This document shows, in pieces, positions 27,269 to 37,025 of a stretch of DNA of 64,000 bases. A model generated the notes under the pieces. It made no database searches and was not told the DNA's origin. It saw only the letters and a list, made by a program, of their open reading frames with translations. The DNA comes from Paracoccus haematequi (lineage in GTDB: Bacteria; Pseudomonadota; Alphaproteobacteria; Rhodobacterales; Rhodobacteraceae): positions 54,577-118,576 of the forward strand of contig NZ_UZWE01000019.1 of NCBI RefSeq assembly GCF_900631945.1, written 5' to 3'. Each line of letters begins with the position of its first letter. Within the stretch, counting starts at the first letter, position 1. Made by a program: the position numbers and the translations under genes.

Positions 27269-29872
27269 TCAGACCTCGGGCACCAGCACCTCGCGCTTGC
27301 CGACATGGTTCGCCGCCGAGACCACCCCCTGCTCCTCCATCTGCTCGACCAGCCGGGCGGCCTTGTTATAGCCGATGGCCAGTTTCCGCTGGATATAGCT
27401 GGTGGAACACTTGCGGTCCTTGGCCACGATCATCACCGCCTGGTCGTACAGCGCGTCGTCCCCGCCATCGCCGCCCAGGCCCAGCACGGCGTCGATATCG
27501 GATGCCACCTCGTCCTCGGGGCCCTCGACCACGCCCGACTTGTAGGACGGCGGGCCGAAGGATTTCAGATGCGTCACGACCTCTTCGACCTCTTCGTCGC
27601 TGACGAAGGGGCCGTGGATCCGGGTGATCCGCGCGCCGTTGCCCATGTACAGCATGTCGCCCTGGCCCAGAAGCTGTTCGGCCCCCTGTTCGCCCAGGAT
27701 GGTGCGGCTGTCGATCTTGGAGGTGACCTGGAAGGAAATCCGGGTCGGGAAGTTCGCCTTGATCGTGCCGGTGATGACATCGACGGACGGCCGCTGCGTC
27801 GCCATGATCAGGTGGATGCCGGACGCGCGGGCCATCTGCGCCAGCCGCTGGATGCAGGCCTCGATCTCCTTGCCGGCGACCATCATCAGGTCGGCCATCT
27901 CGTCCACGATCACGACGATATAGGGGAAGGTCTCGGGCTTGAATTCCTCGGTCTCGAAGACCGGCTCTCCGGTATCCTCGTCGAAGCCGGTCTGGACGGT
28001 GCGCTTGAACATCTCGTTCTTCGACAGCGCCTCGCGGACGCGGCCGTTATAGCCCTCGATGTTCCTGACGCCCATCTTGGACATCTTGCGATACCGCTCC
28101 TCCATCTCGGAGACGACCCATTTCAGCGCGACGACGGCCTTTTTCGGATCGGTGACGACCGGCGACAGCAGATGCGGGATGCCGTCATAGACCGACAGTT
28201 CCAGCATCTTCGGGTCGATCATGATCAGCCGGCATTCGTCGGGCGTCAGTTTATACAGCAGCGACAGGATCATGGTGTTGATGGCGACCGATTTCCCGGA
28301 TCCGGTGGTCCCGGCGATCAGCAGGTGGGGCATCTTCGCCAGGTTCGCCACGACCGGATCGCCGCCGATGTCCTTGCCAAGAGCCAGCGGCAGCGGCTGG
28401 GTGCCGTCGCCGAAGGCGCGGGATGCCAGGATCTCGCGCAGCAGCACCTTTTCGCGGCGCGCGTTCGGCAGTTCGATCCCGATCACGGTGCGGCCCGGCA
28501 CGGTGCTGACACGCGCCGACAGCGCCGACATGGACCGCGCAATGTCGTCCGACAGCCCGATCACGCGGGACGCCTTCAGCCCCGGCGCGGGTTCCAGTTC
28601 GTACAGCGTCACGACCGGGCCGGGACGGACCTCGGTGATCTGGCCCTTGACGCCGTAATCGTCCAGCACGGCCTCCAGCATCCGGGCGTTTTCCATCAGC
28701 GTTTCTTCGGACACGGTCGGCTGATCGCCCGCCTGAGGCGCGCTCAGCAGGGCCAGCGGCGGGCGTTCATAGGTGTTCAGCACGTCCTCGAATTGCAGAT
28801 CCGGCGCGGATTGCGGTCGCGGCGCCTGGGGGGCGGCAGGCTTCCTCAACGGCGGGACGTCCGGGCGCGGCAGGTCCGCCGCGGCGGCGGGGGCCTCGGG
28901 CGCAGGCGGATCGGCGCGGCCGTCCTTTCCGGCCTCGCGCGACAGGCGGGCGGCCACGACGGCCAGGACCGAGGGCTTGGCCGAACGCGACCGGATCGCG
29001 TCGCTGATGCGCCCGCTGACCTCCTCGGCCGAGGGGGCGTCGCCGTTGTAATCGGAATCGCGCTCGATCAGTTCGGGTTCTGGCAGGTCTTCGTCAAGCT
29101 CCAGATATTCGGGGGCGGCGGGCTTGCGCCGGGCCACGACCGGGGCACGCGTCGCGGACGCGGCGGGCGCGGCCTTCGCCTCGCGCCGCGCCTGCAACCG
29201 CTGCCGCATCCCGGCCGAGGCCGCAGCCCCCCGCCCCAGGGCGCGCATCGCCAGATCCAGGGCGGTCAGCAGCCCGAACACGAAGCGGCGCCACAGCCCC
29301 AGCAGTTCGGCCCGCGCGAAGCCCAGCGAAAAGGCGGTCATCGCCAGCACCGCGACGGCCGCCGCCAGCCCGGCCAGCCGGATGCCGATCTGCGCCTTGA
29401 CCGGCAGCAGGTTCAGCATGGCGCCCATGATCATGTCGCCGAAATGCCCGCCCAGGCCATAGGACTGTTCCCACTCGGCCCCCGGCAGCAGCGTGCTGCA
29501 ATAAACCGAGGCAAGCGCCACCGCGATGGGCGTGAACAGCGCGCGCATGAAGCGGTCCTCGCCCCGGTGCAGCATGAAGCGCAGCCCCCAGACAAGCGCG
29601 GCGATCACCAGCATCCAGGATCCGTATCCCGCGATCATCATCAGGGGCGAGGCGACATAGGCGCCGAAGCTGCCCAGCATGTTCTGCGCGGGTTCGTCGG
29701 TGGCCGACAGGAAGCTGGGATCCTCGGACGACCAGGTGCCCAGCATGATCGCCATCAGGATGCCCGCCAGGACCAGCCCGGTGCCCAGCAGTTCCTTGCC
29801 GCGCCGTTCCAGCGCCGCCTGGGTGGACTGGTCGAACAGCGGATCGCGGTGTTTTGCCTGCCAGCTTGCCAT
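27269..29872 (-). CDS. ftsK: DNA translocase FtsK
   Basis: This 867-residue septal DNA pump has about four N-terminal transmembrane helices (residues 25-200) and a charged Pro-rich linker (about 200-370). The motor domain has Walker A in [16 protein letters not shown] and Walker B in [13 protein letters not shown]. The C-terminal gamma winged helix, with [20 protein letters not shown], reads KOPS sites. It moves chromosome ends toward XerCD/dif at division; xerC is encoded elsewhere in the window. The upstream aminotransferase ends 6 bases before its ATG, so the two are co-transcribed. Confidence 0.96.
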   Translation of the reverse strand: MASWQAKHRDPLFDQSTQAALERRGKELLGTGLVLAGILMAIMLGTWSSEDPSFLSATDEPAQNMLGSFGAYVASPLMMIAGYGSWMLVIAALVWGLRFMLHRGEDRFMRALFTPIAVALASVYCSTLLPGAEWEQSYGLGGHFGDMIMGAMLNLLPVKAQIGIRLAGLAAAVAVLAMTAFSLGFARAELLGLWRRFVFGLLTALDLAMRALGRGAAASAGMRQRLQARREAKAAPAASATRAPVVARRKPAAPEYLELDEDLPEPELIERDSDYNGDAPSAEEVSGRISDAIRSRSAKPSVLAVVAARLSREAGKDGRADPPAPEAPAAAADLPRPDVPPLRKPAAPQAPRPQSAPDLQFEDVLNTYERPPLALLSAPQAGDQPTVSEETLMENARMLEAVLDDYGVKGQITEVRPGPVVTLYELEPAPGLKASRVIGLSDDIARSMSALSARVSTVPGRTVIGIELPNARREKVLLREILASRAFGDGTQPLPLALGKDIGGDPVVANLAKMPHLLIAGTTGSGKSVAINTMILSLLYKLTPDECRLIMIDPKMLELSVYDGIPHLLSPVVTDPKKAVVALKWVVSEMEERYRKMSKMGVRNIEGYNGRVREALSKNEMFKRTVQTGFDEDTGEPVFETEEFKPETFPYIVVIVDEMADLMMVAGKEIEACIQRLAQMARASGIHLIMATQRPSVDVITGTIKANFPTRISFQVTSKIDSRTILGEQGAEQLLGQGDMLYMGNGARITRIHGPFVSDEEVEEVVTHLKSFGPPSYKSGVVEGPEDEVASDIDAVLGLGGDGGDDALYDQAVMIVAKDRKCSTSYIQRKLAIGYNKAARLVEQMEEQGVVSAANHVGKREVLVPEV

Positions 29873-29878
29873 GGTCCC

Positions 29879-31087
29879 TCAGCCTTCCCCGCCCGTCGTT
29901 CCGTCGTAAAGCACCGCGCGCAGCCGTTGCAGCGCCGGTTCGGTCTGTTCCGCATCGGCCACCAGCGCCACGCGGATGAAGCCCTTGCCGGGATTGCAAC
30001 CGTCCACCTCTCGGGACAGATAGGCCCCTGGCAGCACCTGGATCCCCGCCTGCGCCCACAGCGTCCTGGCCGCGTCTTCGCCATCCGTCACCGGCAGCCA
30101 CAGGAAGAACCCGCCCTGGACCGGACGGTATCCGGGGACGTTGCCCAGCACCCGGTCGGCGATGGCGTATTTCTGCTGATACAGCGCGCGGCTGGCCGCG
30201 ACATGCGCCTCGTCCCGCCAGACGGCCTCGCTGACGGCCTGCGCGGGCAGCGACAGGGGCGCGCCGGCATAGGCGCGCAACCGGCGGATCTGGGCGATAT
30301 TGGCCGCCGAACCCGCCACGAAGCCCGACCGCAGGCCGGGCAGGTTCGACCGCTTGGACAGCGAATTGAAGATCACCACCCGGTCGGCCAGCCCCATCTC
30401 GGCCGCCACCGCCAAAGCGCCGGGCGGAGGCGCCTCGCGCCAGATCTCGGAATAGCATTCGTCGGCGAAGACCAGGAAATCATGCCGCTCGGCCAGGGCC
30501 AGCAGCGTCTCCAGGTAATCGCGGTCTGCGATCGCGCCCTGCGGATTGGCGGGCGAACACAGATAGGCGATGGCCGCGCGGTCCAGCACGGCGGACGGCA
30601 GGGCGGCGTAATCGGGCAGGTTGCCGGTCTCGGGCGTGGCGGGCACGAAAACCGGATCGGCCTGCACGGCGGCGGCGGCCACGGCATAGACCTGATAGAA
30701 GGGATTGGGGATCAGGATCGCCGGCCGCGCACCGTTCTTCCGTTCCGGGCACAGCGCCAGCGCCGCGTTGAACAGCCCCTCGCGCGTGCCGTTCAGCGCC
30801 ATGATCCGATCCGGCGCCACGTCCAGGCCGTATCGCGCGCCCAGCCAGCCGCCGATGGCGGACAGCAGGCCGGGCGTGCCGTCGTTCGGCGGATATTTTC
30901 CGAAACCGCCGATATTGGCGGCTATCACCCCGGCCACGAAATCCGGCATGGCATGGCGCGGCTCTCCGATGGTCAGGACCGTCGGGGTTTCGCCGTTCTT
31001 CAGACCCGGCTCGATGCCGGACAACAGCGCCCGCAGCCGCGGAAACGCATAGTCCGGCAGGTTCGAGAACCGCTCGGGGATCGCCAT
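29879..31087 (-). CDS. Class I/II aminotransferase (DapC-like)
   Basis: This 402-residue fold-type I PLP enzyme has LNGTREGLFNAALAL, SPANPQGAIADRDYLETLL, VFADECYSEIW and the Schiff-base lysine in FNSLSKRSNLPGLRSG. It resembles succinyl-/LL-diaminopimelate aminotransferases of alphaproteobacteria, so a role in lysine and peptidoglycan precursor synthesis is likely but not proven. ATG at 31087 begins MAIPERFSNLPDYAFPRL, the expected family start. It lies directly upstream of ftsK on the same strand. The 168-base region before it contains a copy of the interspersed intergenic repeat. Confidence 0.85.
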   Translation of the reverse strand: MAIPERFSNLPDYAFPRLRALLSGIEPGLKNGETPTVLTIGEPRHAMPDFVAGVIAANIGGFGKYPPNDGTPGLLSAIGGWLGARYGLDVAPDRIMALNGTREGLFNAALALCPERKNGARPAILIPNPFYQVYAVAAAAVQADPVFVPATPETGNLPDYAALPSAVLDRAAIAYLCSPANPQGAIADRDYLETLLALAERHDFLVFADECYSEIWREAPPPGALAVAAEMGLADRVVIFNSLSKRSNLPGLRSGFVAGSAANIAQIRRLRAYAGAPLSLPAQAVSEAVWRDEAHVAASRALYQQKYAIADRVLGNVPGYRPVQGGFFLWLPVTDGEDAARTLWAQAGIQVLPGAYLSREVDGCNPGKGFIRVALVADAEQTEPALQRLRAVLYDGTTGGEG

Positions 31088-31185
31088 TCTGCCTCGCTTT
31101 CGGGGTCTTCGGCCCCGTTTATCACAAGAAACATTAGCGTGATCGCGCCCTTGCGTCCAGCGAAAGCCCGCCCCGAGGCGATCAT

Positions 31186-31250
31186 CTTCTGTGCGCAAAT
31201 ATCCTCGGGGGTGAATTGGCCGCAGGCCAAGAGGGGGCGCGAGCGCCCCC
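31186..31250 (-). repeat. Intergenic repeat, copy E (two hairpins plus core)
   Basis: Read on the minus strand, two hairpins lie just after the amidase stop: GGGGGCGC/GCGCCCCC (31250-31233) and TTGGCC-TGC-GGCCAA (31230-31216). The core GAGGATATTTGCGCACAGAAG follows (31207-31186; written here 20 bases from its start). Order and spacing match copy B at 56.0 kb. The first hairpin ends in TCTT and could terminate amidase transcription. Confidence 0.7.
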
Positions 31251-31255
31251 TTGCG

Positions 31256-32590
31256 CTACCCCACGGCCAGGGCCGCCTCGACCCCCGCGGCCAGATACAG
31301 CAGATGCGTGTCGCGCCCGGCATGGCCCATCACCGAAATCCCGCAGGCGGGGTGGCCGGTGGGCAGGGTGCAGACCGGCAGGCCCAGCAGGTTGCCGATC
31401 CGGGTGTTGCGCAGCGTCAACAGGTTCGCGCGCACGAATTCGGCCTCGTCCGCCATCAGCCGTGCGGCGACCGGAGGCAGGATCGGCACGGTCGGCAGCA
31501 GAATCGCGTCATGGCGCGACGCGACCTCCTTGATCCACTTGCGGCGGATGCGCACCAGGCTTTCCCAGGCCGAGACATAGGCGGGGGCGCTGACATCGGC
31601 GCCGCCGCGGAATCGGTCCAGGATCGGCTTCCACATCAGTTCCGGCGCATCCTCGATCTGGGCGCGCCAGATGCCATAGGCCTCGGGGGCGAACAGCGAT
31701 GCCGACAGGGGCATGGCCTTCGCCACCCAATCGCTCGACACGCGGTCGATCTGCGCGCCCGCGCGGGCCAGCCGGTCCACGGCATCCTCGAAGGCGGCGA
31801 CCGGACCTTCCTCGGCATCCTCGAAGGGCACGCCGTCCAGCACCATCAGCCGGCGCCCCGCGACCGAGGCGCCGGTCAGGTCGGCCGGCTTCGTCCCCGC
31901 CATCAGCGCGAACAGTTCGGCGCAATCCTCGACCGTGCGGGCGATGGGGCCGGTGATGTCGAACTTGCGGCACAGGGGAACCACGCCCTTTTCCGGCAGC
32001 GAATCGTGGCTGGGCTTGAACCCCACCAGATCGTTCCAGGCGGCGGGCACCCGCAGCGACCCGCCGGTGTCCGATCCGATCGCCGCCGCCGCCAGCCCCA
32101 GGGCCACCGACACCGCCGCGCCCGACGACGACCCGCCCGGCGCCAGGTCGGGATCCAGCGCGTTCGGCGGCGTCGCCGTGTTCGGGTTCAGCCCCAGGCC
32201 GGAAAAGGCCAGCTCGGTCATATGCGTCTTGCCCAGGCAGATCGTGCCCTGCCGCGCCGCGCGGGCCAGCACGATGGCATCCTTGCGCGGGACGCGGCCT
32301 TCCAGCAGCTTCGACCCGGCCTCGGTCACGGTGCCGCCGCTGTCGATATTGTCCTTCCAACTGATCGCCACGCCGTCCAGCAGCCCGCGCCCCAGTTCCA
32401 GCTTGGCGCGGTCATGGGCGGCCACGGATTCGGACCGGGCGCGGACATCGGTGACGCGGGCATAGATGCGCCGGGCGTCGGGATGGGCCTTGATGGCGGC
32501 CAGATAGGCTTCGGTCTGGTCCAGCGGATCCAGCAACCCCGCCATGATCGCACGGCCCTGCTGGGCGGCGGGCGCGCGCAGCCAGTCCAT
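31256..32590 (-). CDS. Amidase (amidase signature family)
   Basis: This 444-residue amidase-signature enzyme hydrolyses amide bonds. The Ser-cisSer-Lys triad is visible: Lys in AISWKDNIDSGG, cis-Ser in APGGSSSGAAVSVA and nucleophilic Ser in IGSDTGGSLRVPAAW. It is not GatA by context, because gatC and gatB are absent. Its substrate is unknown; related enzymes act on aliphatic or aryl amides. The ATG at 32590 gives MDWLRAPAAQQG. The SDHAF4-like gene ends two bases upstream, so they form a small operon. Confidence 0.86.
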   Translation of the reverse strand: MDWLRAPAAQQGRAIMAGLLDPLDQTEAYLAAIKAHPDARRIYARVTDVRARSESVAAHDRAKLELGRGLLDGVAISWKDNIDSGGTVTEAGSKLLEGRVPRKDAIVLARAARQGTICLGKTHMTELAFSGLGLNPNTATPPNALDPDLAPGGSSSGAAVSVALGLAAAAIGSDTGGSLRVPAAWNDLVGFKPSHDSLPEKGVVPLCRKFDITGPIARTVEDCAELFALMAGTKPADLTGASVAGRRLMVLDGVPFEDAEEGPVAAFEDAVDRLARAGAQIDRVSSDWVAKAMPLSASLFAPEAYGIWRAQIEDAPELMWKPILDRFRGGADVSAPAYVSAWESLVRIRRKWIKEVASRHDAILLPTVPILPPVAARLMADEAEFVRANLLTLRNTRIGNLLGLPVCTLPTGHPACGISVMGHAGRDTHLLYLAAGVEAALAVG

Positions 32591-32592
32591 CC

Positions 32593-32784
32593 TCAGAAAT
32601 CCACCGCGAGGCCGTTCTTTTCGTAATCCCCGAAGCGCACGGGTTCCGGCCCGTCGCGCCCGCCGTATTCCTTGGGCAGGGGCTGCGCGGCGGCGGCGGC
32701 CTTGCGGCGCTCGGCGGCCTCGGCCAGGGCGCGGCGGGCGGCGGGCGGCAGGTCGTCGCGGTCGTCCTGTGGCAGATCGGTCAT
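32593..32784 (-). CDS. SDHAF4-like succinate dehydrogenase assembly factor (DUF1674)
   Basis: This 63-residue protein ends with KEYGGRDGPEPVRFGDYEK and GLAVDF, the conserved C-terminal signature of DUF1674/SDHAF4. SDHAF4 binds flavinated SdhA and helps assemble complex II in mitochondria; bacterial homologues are assumed to do the same. The N-terminal half is helical, charged and Ala-rich. The sdh genes are not in the window. It is divergent from rsmB. Confidence 0.85.
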   Translation of the reverse strand: MTDLPQDDRDDLPPAARRALAEAAERRKAAAAAQPLPKEYGGRDGPEPVRFGDYEKNGLAVDF

Positions 32785-32853
32785 GGCAACAGTCCCCGAA
32801 TGAACGTAAGGGTCGGTTCAGTCTTTCAGCGGATTTAGGCAAAGGAAAGCGAT

Positions 32854-34107
32854 TTGGCAAAGCGTGGCGTGGATATGGCGCGTTCGGGGGCATTGCGCCT
32901 GCTGGCGGGCGTGCGCGAGGGGCTGTCGCTGTCGGATCAGGCGGGCGCCCTGAAGGCGCTGCCGCCGGCGGACCAGGCCCGCGCCGCGCGCCTTGCGGCG
33001 GCGGTGCTGCGCCACCAGTCCCGCGCGGATGGGGTGATCGCGGCCTATGTCGGGCGCAAGCCCAGCCCGCAGGTCGCCGACATCCTGCGCCTTGCCGTGG
33101 TCGAGATGCTGGACCTGGACGGCGCCGCGCATGGCGTGGTCGATGCCGCCGTGACCCTGACGCGCGGCCTGGGGCAAAAGGGCCAGGCCGCGTCGGGCAT
33201 GGTCAACGCGGTTCTGCGCAAGGTGTCGGCCCATCCGGGCTGGGCGGACCTGCCGCCGCAGCCCATGCCCGCGTGGCTGCGCGATCCCGTCGCCGCCGCC
33301 TATGGCGAGGACGCCGCCCTTGCCATCGAGGCCGCGCATCAGGCGGGGGCGCCGCTGGATCTGACGACCAAACCCGGCGTCGCCGTCGAAGGCGCGGAAC
33401 CCCTGCCGACCGGATCCCTGCGCCTCCACGGCCCGGCACAGGTCAGCGCCCTGCCCGGCTATGCCGAGGGCGACTGGTGGGTTCAGGACGCCGCCGCCGC
33501 CCTGCCCGCGCGGCTGCTGGATCCGCGTCCCGGCGAACGAATCGCCGATCTTTGCGCCGCGCCGGGCGGCAAGACCCTGCAACTGGCCGCCGCAGGGGCG
33601 CAGGTCACGGCGGTGGACATCAGTCCCGCCCGGCTGCGGCGCGTGGCCGAAAACCTGAAACGCTGCGCCCTGACCGCCGATCTGATCGCGGCCGACGCGC
33701 TCGAATGGCGGGCCGACAGTCCCCTGGACGCGATCCTGCTGGACGCGCCCTGTTCGGCCACCGGCACCATCCGCCGCCATCCCGACCTGCCCTTCCTGCG
33801 CGACGGTTCCGGGATCCCTGCGCTGATCGACCTGCAAGCCCGGCTGATCGACCATGCCCTGTCGCTGATCCCGCCGGGCGCGCGGATGGTCTATGCCGTC
33901 TGCTCGCTGCTGCCGGATGAAGGCGAGGCGCAGGTCGCCGCTGCCCTGTCGCGCCATCCGGGGCTGAGGGTGGACACGCCCGCCCTGCCCGGCGTTCCGG
34001 CGGACTGGATCACGCCCGAAGGCGGGTTGCGCACCCGGCCCGACTACTGGCCGGATCGCGGCGGCATGGACGGCTTCTTCATGGCGCGGCTGCGCAAGGC
34101 GGGATGA
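32854..34107 (+). CDS. rsmB: 16S rRNA (cytosine967-C5)-methyltransferase
   Basis: This 417-residue RNA methyltransferase has an N-terminal NusB-like domain (about 1-130) and a C-terminal Rossmann domain. SAM motif I is LCAAPGGKTLQLAAAGAQV. The two catalytic cysteines are in LDAPCSATGTIRRHPD and VYAVCSLLPDEGE. The start is TTG at 32854: AAGGAA at 32842-32847 is ideally spaced for it, while the next ATG (32875) has no site. A copy of the interspersed repeat core lies just after the stop. Confidence 0.92.
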   Translation: MAKRGVDMARSGALRLLAGVREGLSLSDQAGALKALPPADQARAARLAAAVLRHQSRADGVIAAYVGRKPSPQVADILRLAVVEMLDLDGAAHGVVDAAVTLTRGLGQKGQAASGMVNAVLRKVSAHPGWADLPPQPMPAWLRDPVAAAYGEDAALAIEAAHQAGAPLDLTTKPGVAVEGAEPLPTGSLRLHGPAQVSALPGYAEGDWWVQDAAAALPARLLDPRPGERIADLCAAPGGKTLQLAAAGAQVTAVDISPARLRRVAENLKRCALTADLIAADALEWRADSPLDAILLDAPCSATGTIRRHPDLPFLRDGSGIPALIDLQARLIDHALSLIPPGARMVYAVCSLLPDEGEAQVAAALSRHPGLRVDTPALPGVPADWITPEGGLRTRPDYWPDRGGMDGFFMARLRKAG

Positions 34108-34114
34108 GGGAAAT

Positions 34115-34136
34115 GGGTATTTGGGCAAAGAAGAAA
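34115..34136 (+). repeat. Intergenic repeat, copy C (core only)
   Basis: GGGTATTTGGGCAAAGAAGA and two more A lie eight bases after the rsmB stop and 81 bases before purH. It matches copy D (fabD-fabG) at all but one or two positions. No GC hairpin precedes it. Confidence 0.65.
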
Positions 34137-34216
34137 TCCCCGTTTCCGTGACTGGAGTGCTGGACCTCGGGCGGCGGGGGGGATAGTTGGGCGCCGAATC
34201 CAGATGCGAGGCCACC

Positions 34217-35806
34217 ATGTCCCATCCCGTGCCGATCCGACGCGCGTTGATTTCCGTTTCCGACAAGACCGGGCTGATCGACTTCGCCCGCAAGCTGGAC
34301 GCGCGCGGGATCGAGATCCTGTCCACCGGCGGCAGCGCCAAGACGCTGCGCGAGGCCGGGCTGACCGTGGTGGACGTGGCCGATGTGACGGGTTTCCCGG
34401 AAATGATGGACGGCCGCGTCAAGACGCTGCATCCGGCGGTGCATGGCGGGCTGCTGGCGCTGCGCGACAACCCCGAACACCTGGCGGCGATGGAGGCCCA
34501 TGGCATCGGTCCGATCGACCTGCTGGTGGTGAACCTCTATCCGTTCGAGGAAACCGTCGCCAAGGGCGGGGGCCATGACGACTGCATCGAGAACATCGAC
34601 ATCGGCGGCCCGGCGATGATCCGGGCGGCGGCCAAGAACCACGCCTTCGTCACCGTGATCGTTGACGTGCAGGATTACGACGCGCTGCTGGCGGAACTGG
34701 ACGCCAACGACGACCGCACCACCCTGGCCTTCCGTCAGCGGCAGGCGCAGATCGCCTATGCCCGCACCGCCGCCTATGACGCCGCCGTCAGCACCTGGCT
34801 GGCCGCCGCCATCGGGGATGAAACGCCCCGCCGCCGCGCCTTTGCGGGCACGCTGGCCCAGCCCTTGCGCTATGGCGAGAACCCGCACCAGTCGGCCGCC
34901 TTCTATGTCACCGGCGACGACCGCCCCGGCGTCGCCACGGCGCGGCAGTGGCAGGGCAAGGAACTGTCCTACAACAACATCAACGACACCGACGCGGCCT
35001 TTGAACTGGTGGCGGAATTCGATCCCGCCCAAGGCCCGGCCTGCGCGATCATCAAGCATGCCAACCCCTGCGGCGTGGCGCGGGGCGAGACGGCGGTGGA
35101 GGCCTATAAGCGCGCCTTCGACTGCGACCGGACCTCGGCCTTCGGCGGGATCATCGCGCTGAACCAGACGCTGGACGGGGCGACCGCCGAGGAGATCGCG
35201 AAGATCTTCACCGAGGTGGTGATCGCCCCCGATGCGGATGAGGACGCGAAGCGCATCTTCGCCGCCAAGAAGAATCTGCGTCTGTTGACCACCGGCGGGC
35301 TGCCCGATCCGCAGGCGGCGGGGCTTGCCTTCCGGCAGGTCGCGGGCGGCTTCCTGGTCCAAGGCCGCGACAACGGCCATGTGGCCCTTTCGGACTTGAA
35401 GGTGGTCAGCGACCGCCAGCCTTCGGACAGCGAACTGGGTGACATGCTGTTCGCCTGGACCGTCGCCAAGCATGTGAAATCGAACGCCATCGTCTATGCG
35501 CGCGACCTTGCCACCGTCGGTATCGGCGCGGGCCAGATGAGCCGCGTGGACAGCACCCGCATCGGCCGCCGCAAGTCCGAGGACATGGCCGAGGCCCTGG
35601 GCCTTGCTCAACCGCTGACGATCGGCGCGGTGGTGGCCTCGGACGCGTTCTTCCCCTTTGCCGACGGGATCGAGGCCCTGGCGGAAGCCGGCGCCAAGGC
35701 GGTGATCCAGCCCGGCGGATCGATGCGCGACGACGAGGTGATCGCGGCGGCCAACCGCCTGGGGCTGGCGATGGTCTTTACCGGCCAGCGGCATTTCCGG
35801 CACTGA
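34217..35806 (+). CDS. purH: Bifunctional AICAR transformylase / IMP cyclohydrolase
   Basis: This 529-residue protein catalyses the last two steps of IMP synthesis. The MGS-like cyclohydrolase domain begins [19 protein letters not shown] and contains [15 protein letters not shown]. The transformylase domain carries [25 protein letters not shown] and [11 protein letters not shown], with the catalytic Lys-His pair in KHANPCG. ATG at 34217 ([12 protein letters not shown]) is used; a TTG at 34187 would add ten non-conserved residues. It is translationally coupled to lspA by TGATG. Confidence 0.96.
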   Translation: MSHPVPIRRALISVSDKTGLIDFARKLDARGIEILSTGGSAKTLREAGLTVVDVADVTGFPEMMDGRVKTLHPAVHGGLLALRDNPEHLAAMEAHGIGPIDLLVVNLYPFEETVAKGGGHDDCIENIDIGGPAMIRAAAKNHAFVTVIVDVQDYDALLAELDANDDRTTLAFRQRQAQIAYARTAAYDAAVSTWLAAAIGDETPRRRAFAGTLAQPLRYGENPHQSAAFYVTGDDRPGVATARQWQGKELSYNNINDTDAAFELVAEFDPAQGPACAIIKHANPCGVARGETAVEAYKRAFDCDRTSAFGGIIALNQTLDGATAEEIAKIFTEVVIAPDADEDAKRIFAAKKNLRLLTTGGLPDPQAAGLAFRQVAGGFLVQGRDNGHVALSDLKVVSDRQPSDSELGDMLFAWTVAKHVKSNAIVYARDLATVGIGAGQMSRVDSTRIGRRKSEDMAEALGLAQPLTIGAVVASDAFFPFADGIEALAEAGAKAVIQPGGSMRDDEVIAAANRLGLAMVFTGQRHFRH

Positions 35807-36477
35807 TGCAGCAGGAACTGCCCCTGGAACCGACGCCCCCCGCAGCGTCCCAACCGGCGCCCCAATCCGCGCCCAAGCCCCGGCGTCCGCGCACGCCGAA
35901 AAAGCCCAAGGGCCCGGTCCGCACCGACATGCGGCTGGTGATCTGGATCGCGACGACGATTTTCGTGGTCGATCAGGTGCTGAAATACTGGGTCGTCCAT
36001 GTCCTGCAACTGGACCGGCTGCGGGAAATCGACGTGCTGCCGCCCTGGCTGAACTTGCGCATGGCCTGGAACCAGGGGGTGAATTTCGGGCTGATGGCGT
36101 CGGATACCGATGTCACGAAATGGATCCTGATCGCGGTGGCCCTGGCCATCGTCGCCTGGGTCTGGGTCTGGATCTGGCGCGCCGATGCCGGGCGCTTTGC
36201 CCGTGTCGCGGCGGGGCTGCTGATCGGCGGCGCCCTGGGCAATGTCATCGACCGGCTGCTTTACGGCGCGGTGGCGGATTTCCTGAACATGTCGCTGCCG
36301 GGCTGGCAGAACCCCTACAGCTTCAACGTGGCCGACATCGCGATCTTCGCCGGGGCCATCGGGCTGGTGCTGGTGCCGCAGAAGAAGGAACCGCCCAAAC
36401 CCGCCCGCCAGCCGCGCGCCAAAGGCGGTGACGGCGCGCGCGACAAGACCCGTGACGGCACGGGCAAATCCGGCTAG
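35806..36477 (+). CDS. lspA: Lipoprotein signal peptidase with extended termini
   Basis: This 223-residue aspartyl signal peptidase II removes signal peptides from prolipoproteins. The family motifs are present: [43 protein letters not shown] with the first catalytic Asp, and [12 protein letters not shown] with the second. Four transmembrane helices are visible. Typical LspA is about 160 residues; this one has about 42 extra Pro/Lys-rich residues before the first helix and a basic tail of about 35. A downstream lipoprotein gene is a plausible substrate. Confidence 0.93.
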   Translation: MQQELPLEPTPPAASQPAPQSAPKPRRPRTPKKPKGPVRTDMRLVIWIATTIFVVDQVLKYWVVHVLQLDRLREIDVLPPWLNLRMAWNQGVNFGLMASDTDVTKWILIAVALAIVAWVWVWIWRADAGRFARVAAGLLIGGALGNVIDRLLYGAVADFLNMSLPGWQNPYSFNVADIAIFAGAIGLVLVPQKKEPPKPARQPRAKGGDGARDKTRDGTGKSG

Positions 36478-36506
36478 AACGGGCGGAACGAATGAAGGGG
36501 CAGAAC

Positions 36507-37025
36507 ATGCAGGCTTTCGTCAGGGGCATCGCCGTCGCGGCCGTGATCGGGCTGTCGGCCTGCGGCAGCAACCAGTTGATGAATATCGAGACCGGCCAGA
36601 ACAGCCCGGACGAATTCGCGATCCTGCCGACCCGGCCCCTGTCCATGCCGCCCGACCTGGCGCTGCTGCCCGCGCCGACGCCGGGCGGGGCCAACATCAC
36701 CGACCCCAATCCGAACGCCGATGCGGTGGCCGCGCTTGGCGGCAACCCCGCGCGGCTGGCCGACCAGGGCATCGCCGCCGCCGACGGCGCGCTGATCGCC
36801 CATGCCAACCGGCGCGGCACCGACCCCGCCATCCGCGAGAAACTGGCCCAATCCGACGCCGATTGGCGGTCGCGCAACAAGCGGCGCCCGCTGGAGGCGC
36901 TGTTCGGCACCACCGTCTATCAGCGCGCCTATCGCCCCATGGCGCTTGATTCGCGGACCGAACAGCAACGCTGGCAGCGCGCGGGCGCCATCACCCAGAC
37001 CTCGCCCCCGCCCGCCGAGGAATGA
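36507..37025 (+). CDS. DUF3035 lipoprotein
   Basis: This is a protein of about 172 residues with a lipoprotein signal ([18 protein letters not shown], lipobox LSAC). The mature part, with [19 protein letters not shown], fits DUF3035, a Rhodobacterales family sometimes labelled as a BAM-complex accessory lipoprotein; I cannot confirm that label here. AAGGGG at 36495-36500 favours the ATG at 36507; 36492 is an alternative that adds five residues. Its stop overlaps the P450 start (ATGA). Confidence 0.78.
   Translation: MQAFVRGIAVAAVIGLSACGSNQLMNIETGQNSPDEFAILPTRPLSMPPDLALLPAPTPGGANITDPNPNADAVAALGGNPARLADQGIAAADGALIAHANRRGTDPAIREKLAQSDADWRSRNKRRPLEALFGTTVYQRAYRPMALDSRTEQQRWQRAGAITQTSPPPAEE

Noticed and set aside
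27305..32626. Very long plus-strand open frame over ftsK, the aminotransferase and the amidase
   Set aside because: It is antisense to three well-supported genes, has no recognisable domain, and its His/Gln/Gly/Arg-rich composition is what GC-rich third positions give on the opposite strand.
32875..34107. ATG at 32875 as the rsmB start
   Set aside because: It has no ribosome-binding site, whereas AAGGAA is ideally placed for the TTG at 32854.
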